Part shown: positions 9,348-17,593 of the stretch, in pieces
Numbering within the stretch: the stretch's first letter is position 1
Layout of the letters: each line of letters opens with the position of its first letter
NCBI GenBank assembly: GCA_052387235.1
Contig: JBQTJJ010000139.1
Location: 1 to 40,874, forward strand
From: JBQTJJ01 sp052387235
GTDB lineage: Bacteria; Actinomycetota; Acidimicrobiia; Acidimicrobiales; GCA-2861595
Length of the DNA: 40,874 nucleotides
Reading direction: 5' to 3'
Position numbers and translations under genes: made by a program
The notes under the pieces: model-generated
Database searches by the model: none
What the model was told of the DNA's origin: nothing
What the model saw: the letters and a program-made list of their open reading frames with translations, nothing else

Positions 9348-10046
9348 TCAGACACTGGCCCGCCGCTCCCAGTTGATCTCGGCGTCGGCCTTGCGCAGGT
9401 ACAGGGGCTCCAGCTCCGAGGGCTGGACGAACTCCTCCCGCACCGCCCGGGCGTGGGCCAGCTGCACCAGGGCGGCGGGCGAGGGGTAGGCGAAGGCGCC
9501 GTCCGCGATCTGGAGATGGCGGGCGTCGTCGAAGGCCGGCGCGTACCGCACCGCGCCGTCCCCCACCAGCAGGCAGTCCTCGCCCATGGCCATGAGCTCC
9601 GAGGCCAGCTGGTCGGGCGCGCACACCCGGGGAGCGGCCACCCGCTGCACCCCGCCCGGCACGGGGCGGTAGAGGGCGGCGAAGACCTCGCCCCGCCGGG
9701 CGTCGACCACGGTGGCGATGAGGCCCTCGGAGTGGTGGAGGGCGAAGGCCAGGAGGTCGAGGCTGGACAGGCCCACCATGGGAACGCGCAGGGCCTGGGC
9801 CATGGCCTTCGCCGTGGCCACGCCCACCCGCAGGCCGGTGAACAGGCCCGGGCCCACGTCCACCGCCACCACGCTGACCTCCTCCAGGCCCACGCGGGCC
9901 GAGCGGCAGACGAAGTCGATGGCCGGCACCAGCGTCTCGGCGTGGCGCCGGCCCTTGGCCGCGGTGAAGCAGGCCATCACGCCCTCCACCCCGCCAACGG
10001 CCGCGCCCACCTGCTGGGTGGCCGTCTCGATGCCGAGGATGATCAC
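9348..10046 (-). CDS. tsaB: tRNA threonylcarbamoyladenosine biosynthesis protein TsaB
   Basis: TsaB is the inactive ASKHA paralogue that dimerises with TsaD in the t6A complex. The 232 residues begin with IILGIETATQQVGAAVGG and contain the family block VDVGPGLFTGLRVGVATAKA near residues 67-86. It lacks the His-rich metal site of TsaD, as expected. GTG 10046 overlaps the tsaE stop as GTGA, with GGGAGG eight bases upstream. Residues before it in the open frame are shadow sequence of tsaE. Confidence 0.95.
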   Translation of the reverse strand: MIILGIETATQQVGAAVGGVEGVMACFTAAKGRRHAETLVPAIDFVCRSARVGLEEVSVVAVDVGPGLFTGLRVGVATAKAMAQALRVPMVGLSSLDLLAFALHHSEGLIATVVDARRGEVFAALYRPVPGGVQRVAAPRVCAPDQLASELMAMGEDCLLVGDGAVRYAPAFDDARHLQIADGAFAYPSPAALVQLAHARAVREEFVQPSELEPLYLRKADAEINWERRASV

Positions 10047-10522
10047 GCCTGCCACCTCCCGAGGGCCGACCGCACGACGCCCGTGCGGAGGGCCCAGGCC
10101 GGCCCGACCGACCGCACCCCGATGGTGCGGTCGTCGTCGCCCTCGCCGAACTCGATCCGGAGTTCGAGGAAGTCGGCCGGCACCACCGGGGCGATCACGT
10201 CGCCCCACTCCACCAGGGCCACGGCGCCGCCGTCGAGGAGGTCGGGCAGGTCGAGGTCGGCCACCTCGAGCAGGCTGTCCATCCGGTAGGCGTCGGCGTG
10301 GACCAGGGGCAGGCGGCCGGCGTACTGGCGGGCCAGCACGAAGGTGGGGCTCACGATGGGCTCGGTGATCCCGAGGCCCCGCCCGAAGCCCTGGGCCAGC
10401 GTGGTCTTGCCCGCGCCCAGGTCGCCCGACAACAGGATGAGGTCGCCGGGCCGGGCCACGCCGGCCAGCGCCGCCCCGAGCTCGCGGGTGTCCTCGCCCG
10501 ATTTTGTCGAGACACTGATCAC
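10043..10522 (-). CDS. tsaE: tRNA threonylcarbamoyladenosine biosynthesis ATPase TsaE
   Basis: TsaE is the P-loop ATPase that drives turnover of the TsaB-TsaD complex. In 159 residues it has the Walker A LLSGDLGAGKTTLAQGFGRG, the switch-like SPTFVLARQY, the HADAYRMDS motif and LVEWGD near residue 108, all in family order. The start GTG 10522 overlaps the stop of the uracil-DNA glycosylase gene as GTGA. Confidence 0.95.
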   Translation of the reverse strand: MISVSTKSGEDTRELGAALAGVARPGDLILLSGDLGAGKTTLAQGFGRGLGITEPIVSPTFVLARQYAGRLPLVHADAYRMDSLLEVADLDLPDLLDGGAVALVEWGDVIAPVVPADFLELRIEFGEGDDDRTIGVRSVGPAWALRTGVVRSALGRWQA

Positions 10523-11085
10523 ACCGCCACCGCCAGGTGCTCCTTGGCCCGCACCAGGTCGGCCCGGATGCCGGCCATCACCTCGCCGGTGGAGCCGCTG
10601 CGCAGCACGAACGAGGGGTGGTAGGTGGGCACCACCACCGCGTCGCGGTAGGGGTAGGCCCGGCCCCGCAGGGACCTGATCCCGGCGGTTGTGTCGAGCA
10701 GGAGGCGGGCCGCGAAGTTGCCGAGGGTCACGATGACCCGTGGCGCCACGAGCTCGATCTGGCGCTCGAGGTACGGGCGGCACGTGGCCACCTCCTCGGG
10801 CAGCGGGTCGCGGTTGGCGGGGGGCCGGCACTTCACCACGTTGGCGATGTAGACGCGGTCACGCGTGCAGCCGAGCTCCTCCTGGAGCAGCCGGTCCAGC
10901 AGGCGCCCGGAGCGGCCCACGAACGGCTCGCCCCTGAGGTCCTCCTCGTGGCCCGGGCCCTCGCCCACGAACATCAGGTCGGCGCCCGGGTCACCCACGC
11001 CGAACACGACGGTGGTGCGCCCGCCGGCCAGGGGGCAGCGGGTGCAGGACAGGGCCTCCTGTTCGAGCTCAGCGAGGGCGAGCAC
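10519..11085 (-). CDS. uracil-DNA glycosylase, family 4 (Fe-S type)
   Basis: This enzyme removes uracil from DNA. The protein has 188 residues with motif GEGPGHEEDLRGEPFVGRSG (motif 1; the family form is GEAPG..ED..G.PFVG.AG), the strand NVVKCRPPANRDP, and the catalytic-pocket motif VPTYHPSFVLR with His. Cys pairs SCTRC near residue 14 and C...C around residues 87-102 are placed to hold the 4Fe-4S cluster of family 4. It starts with GTG. It sits between alr and tsaE in a housekeeping run unrelated to DNA repair. Confidence 0.93.
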   Translation of the reverse strand: MLALAELEQEALSCTRCPLAGGRTTVVFGVGDPGADLMFVGEGPGHEEDLRGEPFVGRSGRLLDRLLQEELGCTRDRVYIANVVKCRPPANRDPLPEEVATCRPYLERQIELVAPRVIVTLGNFAARLLLDTTAGIRSLRGRAYPYRDAVVVPTYHPSFVLRSGSTGEVMAGIRADLVRAKEHLAVAV

Positions 11086-11130
11086 GACCGGTCATGGTAC
11101 TGGCGCCACGCCGGTCGGACGGTCGGAGGG

Positions 11131-12378
11131 CTACAGGAGCCGGGCCGGGCGCTCGGCCGGGCCGGCCTCCTGCAGGTCGAGCCCGCCCTGGGCCCCGGAT
11201 CCGCGCTCGGGAACCGCCTGCGCGCCGATCGCCACCCGTGGCACCCGCGGGCCGATCCCGCAGAGGATCTCGTAGCTGATCGTGTCGAGGCGTTCGGCCC
11301 ATTCCTCGGCCGTCACCTCGGCGTCGCCCTGCCGGCCCAGCAGGACGACCTCGTCGCCGGGCACCACGCCGGCGCCGGGGCCGCAGTCCACCATGAGCTG
11401 GTCCATGGTGACGGTGCCGGCGATGGGGCGGCGCCGGCCGCCCACCAGCACCTCGCCCCCCACCGCGCCGAGCCGGCGCGGCACCCCGTCGGCGTACCCC
11501 AGGGGGACGGTGGCGATCACGGACCCGGGCTCGGGCACGGCGTAACGCCGGCCGTACGAGGGCCGCGCCCCCGCCGCCAGCCGGCGCACCATGCTCACCC
11601 GCGCCTTGAGGGCAAGGGCGGGCCGGAGGGCGGCGGCGCCGGCCAGCGCCGGCCCGGGGGCGTGGCCGTACACGGCTATGCCGCAGCGGACCAGGTCGTA
11701 GCGCGCCGCCGGCTGCGCGAGGGCGCCGGCCGAGTTGGCGGCGTGCAGCAGGTCGGGCTGGAGACCCTCGGACGCCAGCGCGTCCCGCACCTCCTCGAAG
11801 CGGCGCAGCTGGCCGGCGGTGAAGTCGTCCTGGGCCGGCTCGTCGGCCACGGCCAGGTGGGTCCAGAGGGCGTCGAGGCGGAGGGTCCGGGCGCCGGCCA
11901 CGGCCCGGGCCACCGCCACCACGTCCCGGGGGTCGGCGCCCACCCTGTGCATGCCGGTGTCGACCTTGAGGTGGACGCCCACCGGCGCCCGGCCGGCCGG
12001 CACGGCCCGGGCCGCGGCGGCCACGCCCTCCTGCGTGTAGAGGGTGGGGGTGAGGTGGGCGGCCATCACCGGGCCCATGGCGTCGGCGGGCGGCTCGGAC
12101 AGGAGGAGGACGGGGGCCCGGATCCCGGCGTCGCGCAGGGCCACGCCCTCCTCCACCAGTGCGACGGCCAGCCAGGTGGCGCCGGCGTCCAGGGCGGCCC
12201 GCGACACCGCCACCGCACCGTGGCCGTAGCCGTCGGCCTTCACCACCGCGCACACCGCGGCCGGCGCGCACCGCTCCACCAGCAGGGCGACGTTGTGGCG
12301 CACGGCGTCGAGGTCGACCTCGGCCCAGGCCGGCCGCCACGAGCCGGCCGGACCGCCGGCCGGCGGCGACTCAACCAC
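11131..12378 (-). CDS. alr: alanine racemase
   Basis: Alr interconverts L- and D-alanine for peptidoglycan. The PLP-binding AVVKADGYGHGAVAVSRAAL holds the Schiff-base Lys near residue 47; the second catalytic Tyr is in VPLGYADGVPRR or the nearby RPSYGRRYAVPEPG loop. HLKVDTGMHRVG and RCGIAVYGHAP are also conserved. Length is 415, about 40 over the usual, mainly from an N-terminal lead and a tail of about 30 residues (EAGPAERPARLL). GTG 12378 overlaps the nnr stop by eight bases. Confidence 0.95.
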   Translation of the reverse strand: MVESPPAGGPAGSWRPAWAEVDLDAVRHNVALLVERCAPAAVCAVVKADGYGHGAVAVSRAALDAGATWLAVALVEEGVALRDAGIRAPVLLLSEPPADAMGPVMAAHLTPTLYTQEGVAAAARAVPAGRAPVGVHLKVDTGMHRVGADPRDVVAVARAVAGARTLRLDALWTHLAVADEPAQDDFTAGQLRRFEEVRDALASEGLQPDLLHAANSAGALAQPAARYDLVRCGIAVYGHAPGPALAGAAALRPALALKARVSMVRRLAAGARPSYGRRYAVPEPGSVIATVPLGYADGVPRRLGAVGGEVLVGGRRRPIAGTVTMDQLMVDCGPGAGVVPGDEVVLLGRQGDAEVTAEEWAERLDTISYEILCGIGPRVPRVAIGAQAVPERGSGAQGGLDLQEAGPAERPARLL

Positions 12379-13705
12379 GGGCCGACAGCCAGCGCGGGAG
12401 CAGCTCCACCACGTCGCCCGCCACCAGGCCGGCGGCCGGCCCCGCCTGCGAGGCGGCGCCGTGGGCGTGGGCGCCGAGCGAGGCGGCGGCGAGGCCGTCG
12501 AGGCCGCGCGCCAGGAAGGCGCCGACGATCCCGGACAGCACGTCGCCGGTGCCGGCCGTGGCCAGCTGCGGCCCGCCGCTGGTGACGAAGCGGACCTCGC
12601 CGGCCGGCGTGGCCACCACCGTGGTGGAGCCCTTCAGCAGCACGGTGGCGCCGGTGCGGGCGGCCAGGGCCCGCGCCCCGTCCACCCGGTCGGGGCCGGG
12701 CCGGCTGCCGCACAGCGTGCGGTACTCGCCCTCGTGGGGCGTGAGGACGCGCTCTGCACCACCCGCCACCCTCCCGTCCACCGCGGCCAGGGCGTCGGCG
12801 TCCACCACGACCGGCACGGCGGACTCGGCCAGCACCCGGGCCACGTCGGCGGTGGTGCCGGCCTCCCGCCCCAGGCCGGGCCCGATGACCAGGGCCCGGC
12901 ACCGGGCGGACGCCTCCAGCACGGCGCCGGCCCAGCCCTCGGCCGGCAGGGCGACGCCCACCATCTCGGTGGGCGGCAGCAGGGCCACGTCGGCACCGGG
13001 GACGCCGAGGCGAACGTTGCCGGCGCCGGCGCGCAGCGCGGCCCGGCTGGCCAGGAGGGCGGCCCCGGTCATACCGGCCGAGCCCGCCACCACGAGCACC
13101 GCGCTGTCCCACTTGTGGGACTCCCGGCGCCGGACCGGCACCCGCACGTCCACGTCCTCGACCAGGTGCATCCGGGCCCCGCTGCAGTCGAGCCCGATGT
13201 CGACCACCTCCACAGTCCCGCACCGCTCGGCGCCGGCGCCGAGCAGCAGGCCCGGCTTGAGGGCGGCGAAGGTGACGGTGGCGCCGGCCCGCACCGCGCC
13301 GTCGCCGGCCTCGCCGGTGAGGCCGTCCACCCCGGACGGGATGTCGACGGCCAGCACGGGCACGCCGGCCGGCGGCACCGGCGCCTCGTACTCCCCACGG
13401 AAGCCGGTGCCGTAGGCGGCGTCGACCACCAGGTCGCACGCCGGCAGCCGGTCCGGCCCATCGGCGGCGTCGACCACCACGACCCGCACCCCCGCCCGGC
13501 GCAGCCGGCCCGCCGCGTACCGGCCGTCGGCGCCGTTGTTGCCCTTCCCGGCCACCACCACGACGCGCCGGCCGTAGCCGCCGCCCAGCAGCCGCAGGGC
13601 CCCGCGGGCCACGGCCGAGCCGGCCCGCGCCACCAGGACGTCCGCCGGCTCGGCGGCGCCGGCGTCGATCTCCTTCATCTCTCCGGGCGTGACGACCGGG
13701 ATCAC
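12371..13705 (-). CDS. nnr: bifunctional NAD(P)HX epimerase / ADP-dependent dehydratase
   Basis: This enzyme repairs hydrated NADH and NADPH. The N-terminal epimerase (YjeF_N) carries VVVAGKGNNGADGRYAAGRL near residues 48-67 and AVDIPSGVDGLTGE. The C-terminal dehydratase has VVAGSAGMTGAALLASRAAL, VLTPHEGEY with the family HPGE-like motif, and the ATP/ADP motif TAGTGDVLSGIVGAFLARG. The fused form of 444 residues is slightly below the usual 480-510 for fused enzymes, with a short N-terminal domain. GTG 13705 overlaps the acpS stop as GTGA. Confidence 0.94.
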   Translation of the reverse strand: MIPVVTPGEMKEIDAGAAEPADVLVARAGSAVARGALRLLGGGYGRRVVVVAGKGNNGADGRYAAGRLRRAGVRVVVVDAADGPDRLPACDLVVDAAYGTGFRGEYEAPVPPAGVPVLAVDIPSGVDGLTGEAGDGAVRAGATVTFAALKPGLLLGAGAERCGTVEVVDIGLDCSGARMHLVEDVDVRVPVRRRESHKWDSAVLVVAGSAGMTGAALLASRAALRAGAGNVRLGVPGADVALLPPTEMVGVALPAEGWAGAVLEASARCRALVIGPGLGREAGTTADVARVLAESAVPVVVDADALAAVDGRVAGGAERVLTPHEGEYRTLCGSRPGPDRVDGARALAARTGATVLLKGSTTVVATPAGEVRFVTSGGPQLATAGTGDVLSGIVGAFLARGLDGLAAASLGAHAHGAASQAGPAAGLVAGDVVELLPRWLSARG

Positions 13706-14067
13706 AGGGCGGCCACCACCGCCTCGGCCACGCGGTCGGTGTGGGTGATCGACACGTGCAGGACGGTGACGCCCCGCTCGCCGGCCAGCGACGCGGCCCG
13801 GCCCGACAGCAGGAGCGTCGGGGCGCCGCCCGGGGCGTTGCGCACCTCCACCTCGCGGAAGTCGAAGGCGCCCAGGCCCACGCCCAGGGCCTTCATGGTG
13901 GCCTCCTTGGCCGCGAACCGGGCCGCCAGCCGGGGAGCCGGGTCGGCGAAGCGCGCCCCGTAGGCCCGCTCGCCGTCGGTGAACAGCCGGGCGGCCACGC
14001 CGGGGGTGCGGGCCAGGACGCGGCGGAACCGGTCCACCTCCACCGCGTCGACGCCGAGGCCGATCAT
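13702..14067 (-). CDS. acpS: holo-[acyl-carrier-protein] synthase
   Basis: AcpS moves phosphopantetheine from CoA to ACP. The 121-residue protein opens with GLGVDAVEVDRFRRVL (Mg-binding Asp) and has RFAAKEATMKALGVG with the second metal-ligand Glu, then VLHVSITHTDRVAEAVV. Length and order are typical for AcpS. ATG 14067 overlaps the glmS stop as ATGA; upstream frame sequence is glmS shadow. Confidence 0.96.
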   Translation of the reverse strand: MIGLGVDAVEVDRFRRVLARTPGVAARLFTDGERAYGARFADPAPRLAARFAAKEATMKALGVGLGAFDFREVEVRNAPGGAPTLLLSGRAASLAGERGVTVLHVSITHTDRVAEAVVAAL

Positions 14068-17000
14068 CCCCGCCAGCGGTCGGCCAGGACGTGGACGGGC
14101 TCGGTGAGCAGGTCGATGAGGTCGACCCGCCCCAGCACCTGCTCGTCGAAGGCGGGCTCCGTCTCGGTGACGGCGTCCACCAGGGCGTCGTAGCGGTCCC
14201 GGTAGCCGCCCAGCACCGCCTTGGCCCCCTCGGGCGGGAGCCTGTCGTGGAAGCGGGCGTGCAGGAGCGTCATCCCCACCACCTGGGTGTCCTTGGTCTC
14301 GGGCACGAGGACGAAGGTGCGCCCGTCCCGGCGGCCCCGCGCCACCGTGACCTCGCGCTCGCTGGCGGCCCGGTGCTTGGTACCCAGCAGCTGCGGGTTG
14401 CCGTCGACGCGCGAGGCCATGCCGGCGGCCACGCCGCCGCGGTCGACCACACCGATGGTGGCGGTGCCGTCGGCCACGCTGCCCTCGATCCGGTAGCGGG
14501 TGTACCCGGTGACCTCGGCCACGGCCCCGTCCAGCGCGGCGAGGGTGCGCAGGGCCTTGTAGCCGAGCCGGTCCCGGCCGGCGCCGGCGGCCAGCAGCCG
14601 GCCCACCAGCGGCACCCGGAACAGCAGCTCCTCGGACCGCGAGATGCCCACCGTGACCGTCTTGGCCTGGTGCTTGATGGCGTCCACGGGGCGGGTGAGC
14701 TCCTCGATGGCGCGGGTGAGGGCGTCGGTGAGGTCCTGGATCACGACGCTCGGCGTCCCCACCTTGCCGAACTCCAGCTCGTAGGCCTCGAGGGGCGCGT
14801 GCTCCCGGGCGAAGCGCAGCAGGGACGTGAGCCGCACGGCGGTGCGGGCCTCCAGGCTGCCGTCGTAGGTCCCGGCCCGCAGGCCCTCGAGGAAGCGGGC
14901 CGCCGGCAGCTCCAGCCGGCCGGCCAGCGCCGGCAGCAGCTCGCCGGCCTCGGGCGTGGACGACACCACCGACTCCACCGCGGCCCGCGCCTCGCGGAAC
15001 GGCCGGGCCGAAGCGTCGATGGCGAGGGCGGCCTCGTACCCGAACAGGTGTCCCACCATGGCCGACAGGACGAACGACAGCGCCGGGTGGGCGGGCGGCA
15101 CCTCCAGGACCTCGAAGGCGGCCGGGTACCGCGCCCCCTCGGTGGCGATCACGATCGGGGCCGCCTTGTGGGCCCGGTAGATCGCCACCTCCTTGGCCAC
15201 GTCGTCGGCGTTGGGGCCGGTGAGGCCGGCCGCGCACACCAGCACCAGGGGCTCGGCCGACAGGTCGATGTGCTTCTTGTCCTCGGTGGCGTCGCAGGCG
15301 ATGGACTTGTAACACAGCTCCGACAGCTTGATGCGCACCTCGGCCGCCGCCACCCGGTTGGGCCCGTTGCCCACCACGGCCCAGTGGCGGCGGGCCGGGG
15401 CATGGCGCACGGCGGCGGCGGTGATGGCGGCCCGCCCGGCCAGCACCCGCTCCATGGCCGCCGGCAGCTCCCGCAGGCCGGCCAGGAGCTCGGACGCCCG
15501 CCGGCGGTCGGCGCAGCCGGCCTCGTCGGCCAGCGCCAGCGCCAGCAGGAACCCGGCCGCCACCTGGGCGTAGAAGGCCTTGGTGGACGGGACCGCCATC
15601 TCCACGTCCCTGCCGTCGGAGGTGTAGAGGACGCCGTCGGCCCGCTGCACCAGGTCGCTGTCGCGCCGGTTGACGATGGCCACGACCACCGCGCCCCGGG
15701 CCCGCACCAGGTCGACGGTGCGGTTGGTGTCGGTGGTGGTGCCGGACTGGCTGATGGCGATGACCACCGTGTCGCCCATGTCGTCGTCGAGACCGAAGCC
15801 CGACAGCTCGGTGGCGGGCAGGGCGTCGACCGTGATGCCGGCCCCGGCCAGCTGCTCGGCCAGGGCCGCGGCCAGGCTGTGGCCCGCCACCACGGCCGTG
15901 CCCTGGCCGATGACCCGGACCCGGCGGACGGACCCGTCCTTGAAGCGGGCCCGGAGGGCGGGTGGCAGCGTCTCGTCCCCGAGCACGACCCGAAGGTCGC
16001 CGCCGTCGCCGGCGATCTTGCCCCGCAGCGTCTTGCGGAACGACGACGGCGCCTCGGTGACCTCCTTCAGCAGGAAGTGGGGGAAGCCGCCCCGGTCGAT
16101 GTCGCGGGTGGTGATCTCGGCGGTGCGCACCTCCTCGGGGCCCACCGGCAGCTCGGTGCCGCCGTAGCCGAGGCGGCGCACGCCCTCCACCGCGCCGGCG
16201 GCGCCGGCGTCGAGGACCACCACCTGCCCGGGCGGGCCGCCGTCCGGCGGGGACGTCTCGCCGTCGATGCGCAGGTACCGCCCCGTCTCCTCCACCAGGC
16301 CGTAGGGCTCGCTGGCCACCACGAAGGTGTCCTCACCGAAGCCGACGTAGAGGGCCTGGCCGCTGCCCCGCAGGGCCAGCAGGAGGCGGTCGGGGGCCTC
16401 GCCCGCCACCGCCGCCACCGCGGTGGATCCCTCGAACGAGGCGACCGTGGCCCTGAACGCCTCCTCCGGCCCCGAGCCGTCCCGCATGCGGTGCGACACC
16501 AGGGCCGGGATCACCTTGGCGTCGGTGGTGAAGGCGGCCGGGATGGCCAGGCCGGCCGAGGCGATGAGATCGGCGTAGTTGTCGACGTCGCCGTTGAGGG
16601 CGGCGGCCACGTACGGCCCGCCGGCGTCGCCCTCCTCCTCGTGGTTCAGGGGGTGGGCGTTGGCCTGGGAGATGATGCCGACGCTGGCCCACCGGGTGTG
16701 CCCCAGCACCGCCACCCGGGCCGTGCCGGCGGTGAGGGCGAGCTGCAGGAGGGGGTCGGAGCCCAGGGCCGTGCGCAGGGCCCGGGTGTTGTCACCCAGC
16801 TCGCCGATCTCGGCCGCCGCCTTGTAGACGAAGGCGAGGTTCCCGCCCGGGGCCCGCACCGCCATCGACGTGAACAGCGGGTCGGAGGTACGGGCCTGCA
16901 GCATGGACCGCACCGGCTCGTCGTCCAGGTCGAGCCCGTGGCCCGACACCAGCAGGTGGAGCCCGGCCGAGTCACGGCCCCGGACCTCGAGCCGGTCGAT

Positions 17001-17465
17001 GCTGGCCAGAGCGGTGTGGATGGAGGCGTAGGCGTCGAGGGTGGCGTCGCCGGCGCCGGGCCAGGCCAGGCTGGCCACGGCCCGGGCGGCGGGGATGCGG
17101 TCGTGGCCCAGCGACCACGACGCGTCCTTCACCCGCACGAGGGCGGCGTTGAGCGCCTCCAGCTCGTCGGCGGACAGCTGGAGGCGGCCGGCGTCGAGCG
17201 AGGCCTCCAGCCCGGCCACCGACTCGTCCACCAGTCCCAGCCCGGCCTCGAGGGTGGGGACCAGGTCGTGCTCGCGCAGCAGGGCCCTGATCCCGGGCGA
17301 TCCCCGCAGGGCCGTGTCGACCCACTCCAGGGCGGCGGCGGCGGCGGCCACGGTGGCGGGCGAGCCCATGGGCGACGTGGCGGCCCGGAGGCCGGCGGCG
17401 ACGTCTGCCACCGACGGCGGCGGCCGGTCGCTCGGCCGGCGGAGGATGGCGACGATTCCGCACAT
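14064..17465 (-). CDS. glmS: oversized glutamine-fructose-6-phosphate aminotransferase (GlmS-like)
   Basis: GlmS makes glucosamine-6-phosphate for peptidoglycan. The protein is 1133 residues; GlmS is normally near 610. Cys2 (MCGIVAIL) is the amidotransferase nucleophile. About 150 unfamiliar, mostly helical residues (about 8-157) then separate it from RLEVRGRDSAGLH (158-170), which directly follows Cys2 by about 20 residues in normal GlmS. Next come GHTRWASVG (255-263), ANAHPLN and LNGDVDN. The isomerase half has KEVTEAPSSFRKTLRGKI (467-484), SIS1 with IAISQSGTTTDT (569-580) and STKAF, and SIS2 with IKLSELCYKSIACDATEDKK. About 300 residues after 830 match nothing I know. glmM lies directly upstream, supporting the role. 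The ATG start is followed at once by the required Cys. Confidence 0.88.
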   Translation of the reverse strand: MCGIVAILRRPSDRPPPSVADVAAGLRAATSPMGSPATVAAAAAALEWVDTALRGSPGIRALLREHDLVPTLEAGLGLVDESVAGLEASLDAGRLQLSADELEALNAALVRVKDASWSLGHDRIPAARAVASLAWPGAGDATLDAYASIHTALASIDRLEVRGRDSAGLHLLVSGHGLDLDDEPVRSMLQARTSDPLFTSMAVRAPGGNLAFVYKAAAEIGELGDNTRALRTALGSDPLLQLALTAGTARVAVLGHTRWASVGIISQANAHPLNHEEEGDAGGPYVAAALNGDVDNYADLIASAGLAIPAAFTTDAKVIPALVSHRMRDGSGPEEAFRATVASFEGSTAVAAVAGEAPDRLLLALRGSGQALYVGFGEDTFVVASEPYGLVEETGRYLRIDGETSPPDGGPPGQVVVLDAGAAGAVEGVRRLGYGGTELPVGPEEVRTAEITTRDIDRGGFPHFLLKEVTEAPSSFRKTLRGKIAGDGGDLRVVLGDETLPPALRARFKDGSVRRVRVIGQGTAVVAGHSLAAALAEQLAGAGITVDALPATELSGFGLDDDMGDTVVIAISQSGTTTDTNRTVDLVRARGAVVVAIVNRRDSDLVQRADGVLYTSDGRDVEMAVPSTKAFYAQVAAGFLLALALADEAGCADRRRASELLAGLRELPAAMERVLAGRAAITAAAVRHAPARRHWAVVGNGPNRVAAAEVRIKLSELCYKSIACDATEDKKHIDLSAEPLVLVCAAGLTGPNADDVAKEVAIYRAHKAAPIVIATEGARYPAAFEVLEVPPAHPALSFVLSAMVGHLFGYEAALAIDASARPFREARAAVESVVSSTPEAGELLPALAGRLELPAARFLEGLRAGTYDGSLEARTAVRLTSLLRFAREHAPLEAYELEFGKVGTPSVVIQDLTDALTRAIEELTRPVDAIKHQAKTVTVGISRSEELLFRVPLVGRLLAAGAGRDRLGYKALRTLAALDGAVAEVTGYTRYRIEGSVADGTATIGVVDRGGVAAGMASRVDGNPQLLGTKHRAASEREVTVARGRRDGRTFVLVPETKDTQVVGMTLLHARFHDRLPPEGAKAVLGGYRDRYDALVDAVTETEPAFDEQVLGRVDLIDLLTEPVHVLADRWRG

Positions 17466-17541
17466 GGGAAGGAACCGAGTCTACGACCCGGTGAGCGTGT
17501 CGATCCCCCCGCCGCCCGCCTTGCGGCCGAAGCGGCTTTGG

Positions 17542-17582
17542 TGCCCGGGCGCAGGTCCACCCACACCGGTGGATTCCGGGCA
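17542..17582 (-). other. two-tier hairpin in the glmM-glmS gap
   Basis: The 128-base gap holds an outer 7-bp stem (17542-17548 / 17576-17582) and an inner 6-bp stem (17556-17561 / 17568-17573), with an asymmetric bulge. No U-tract follows. It could be an attenuator, a processing site or a weak terminator. It does not resemble the glmS ribozyme. Confidence 0.35.
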
Positions 17583-17593
17583 GCCGCGCGGGG

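Noticed and set aside
17466..17593. glmS ribozyme
   Set aside because: None of the ribozyme core or pairing pattern is seen; only a simple two-tier hairpin is present.
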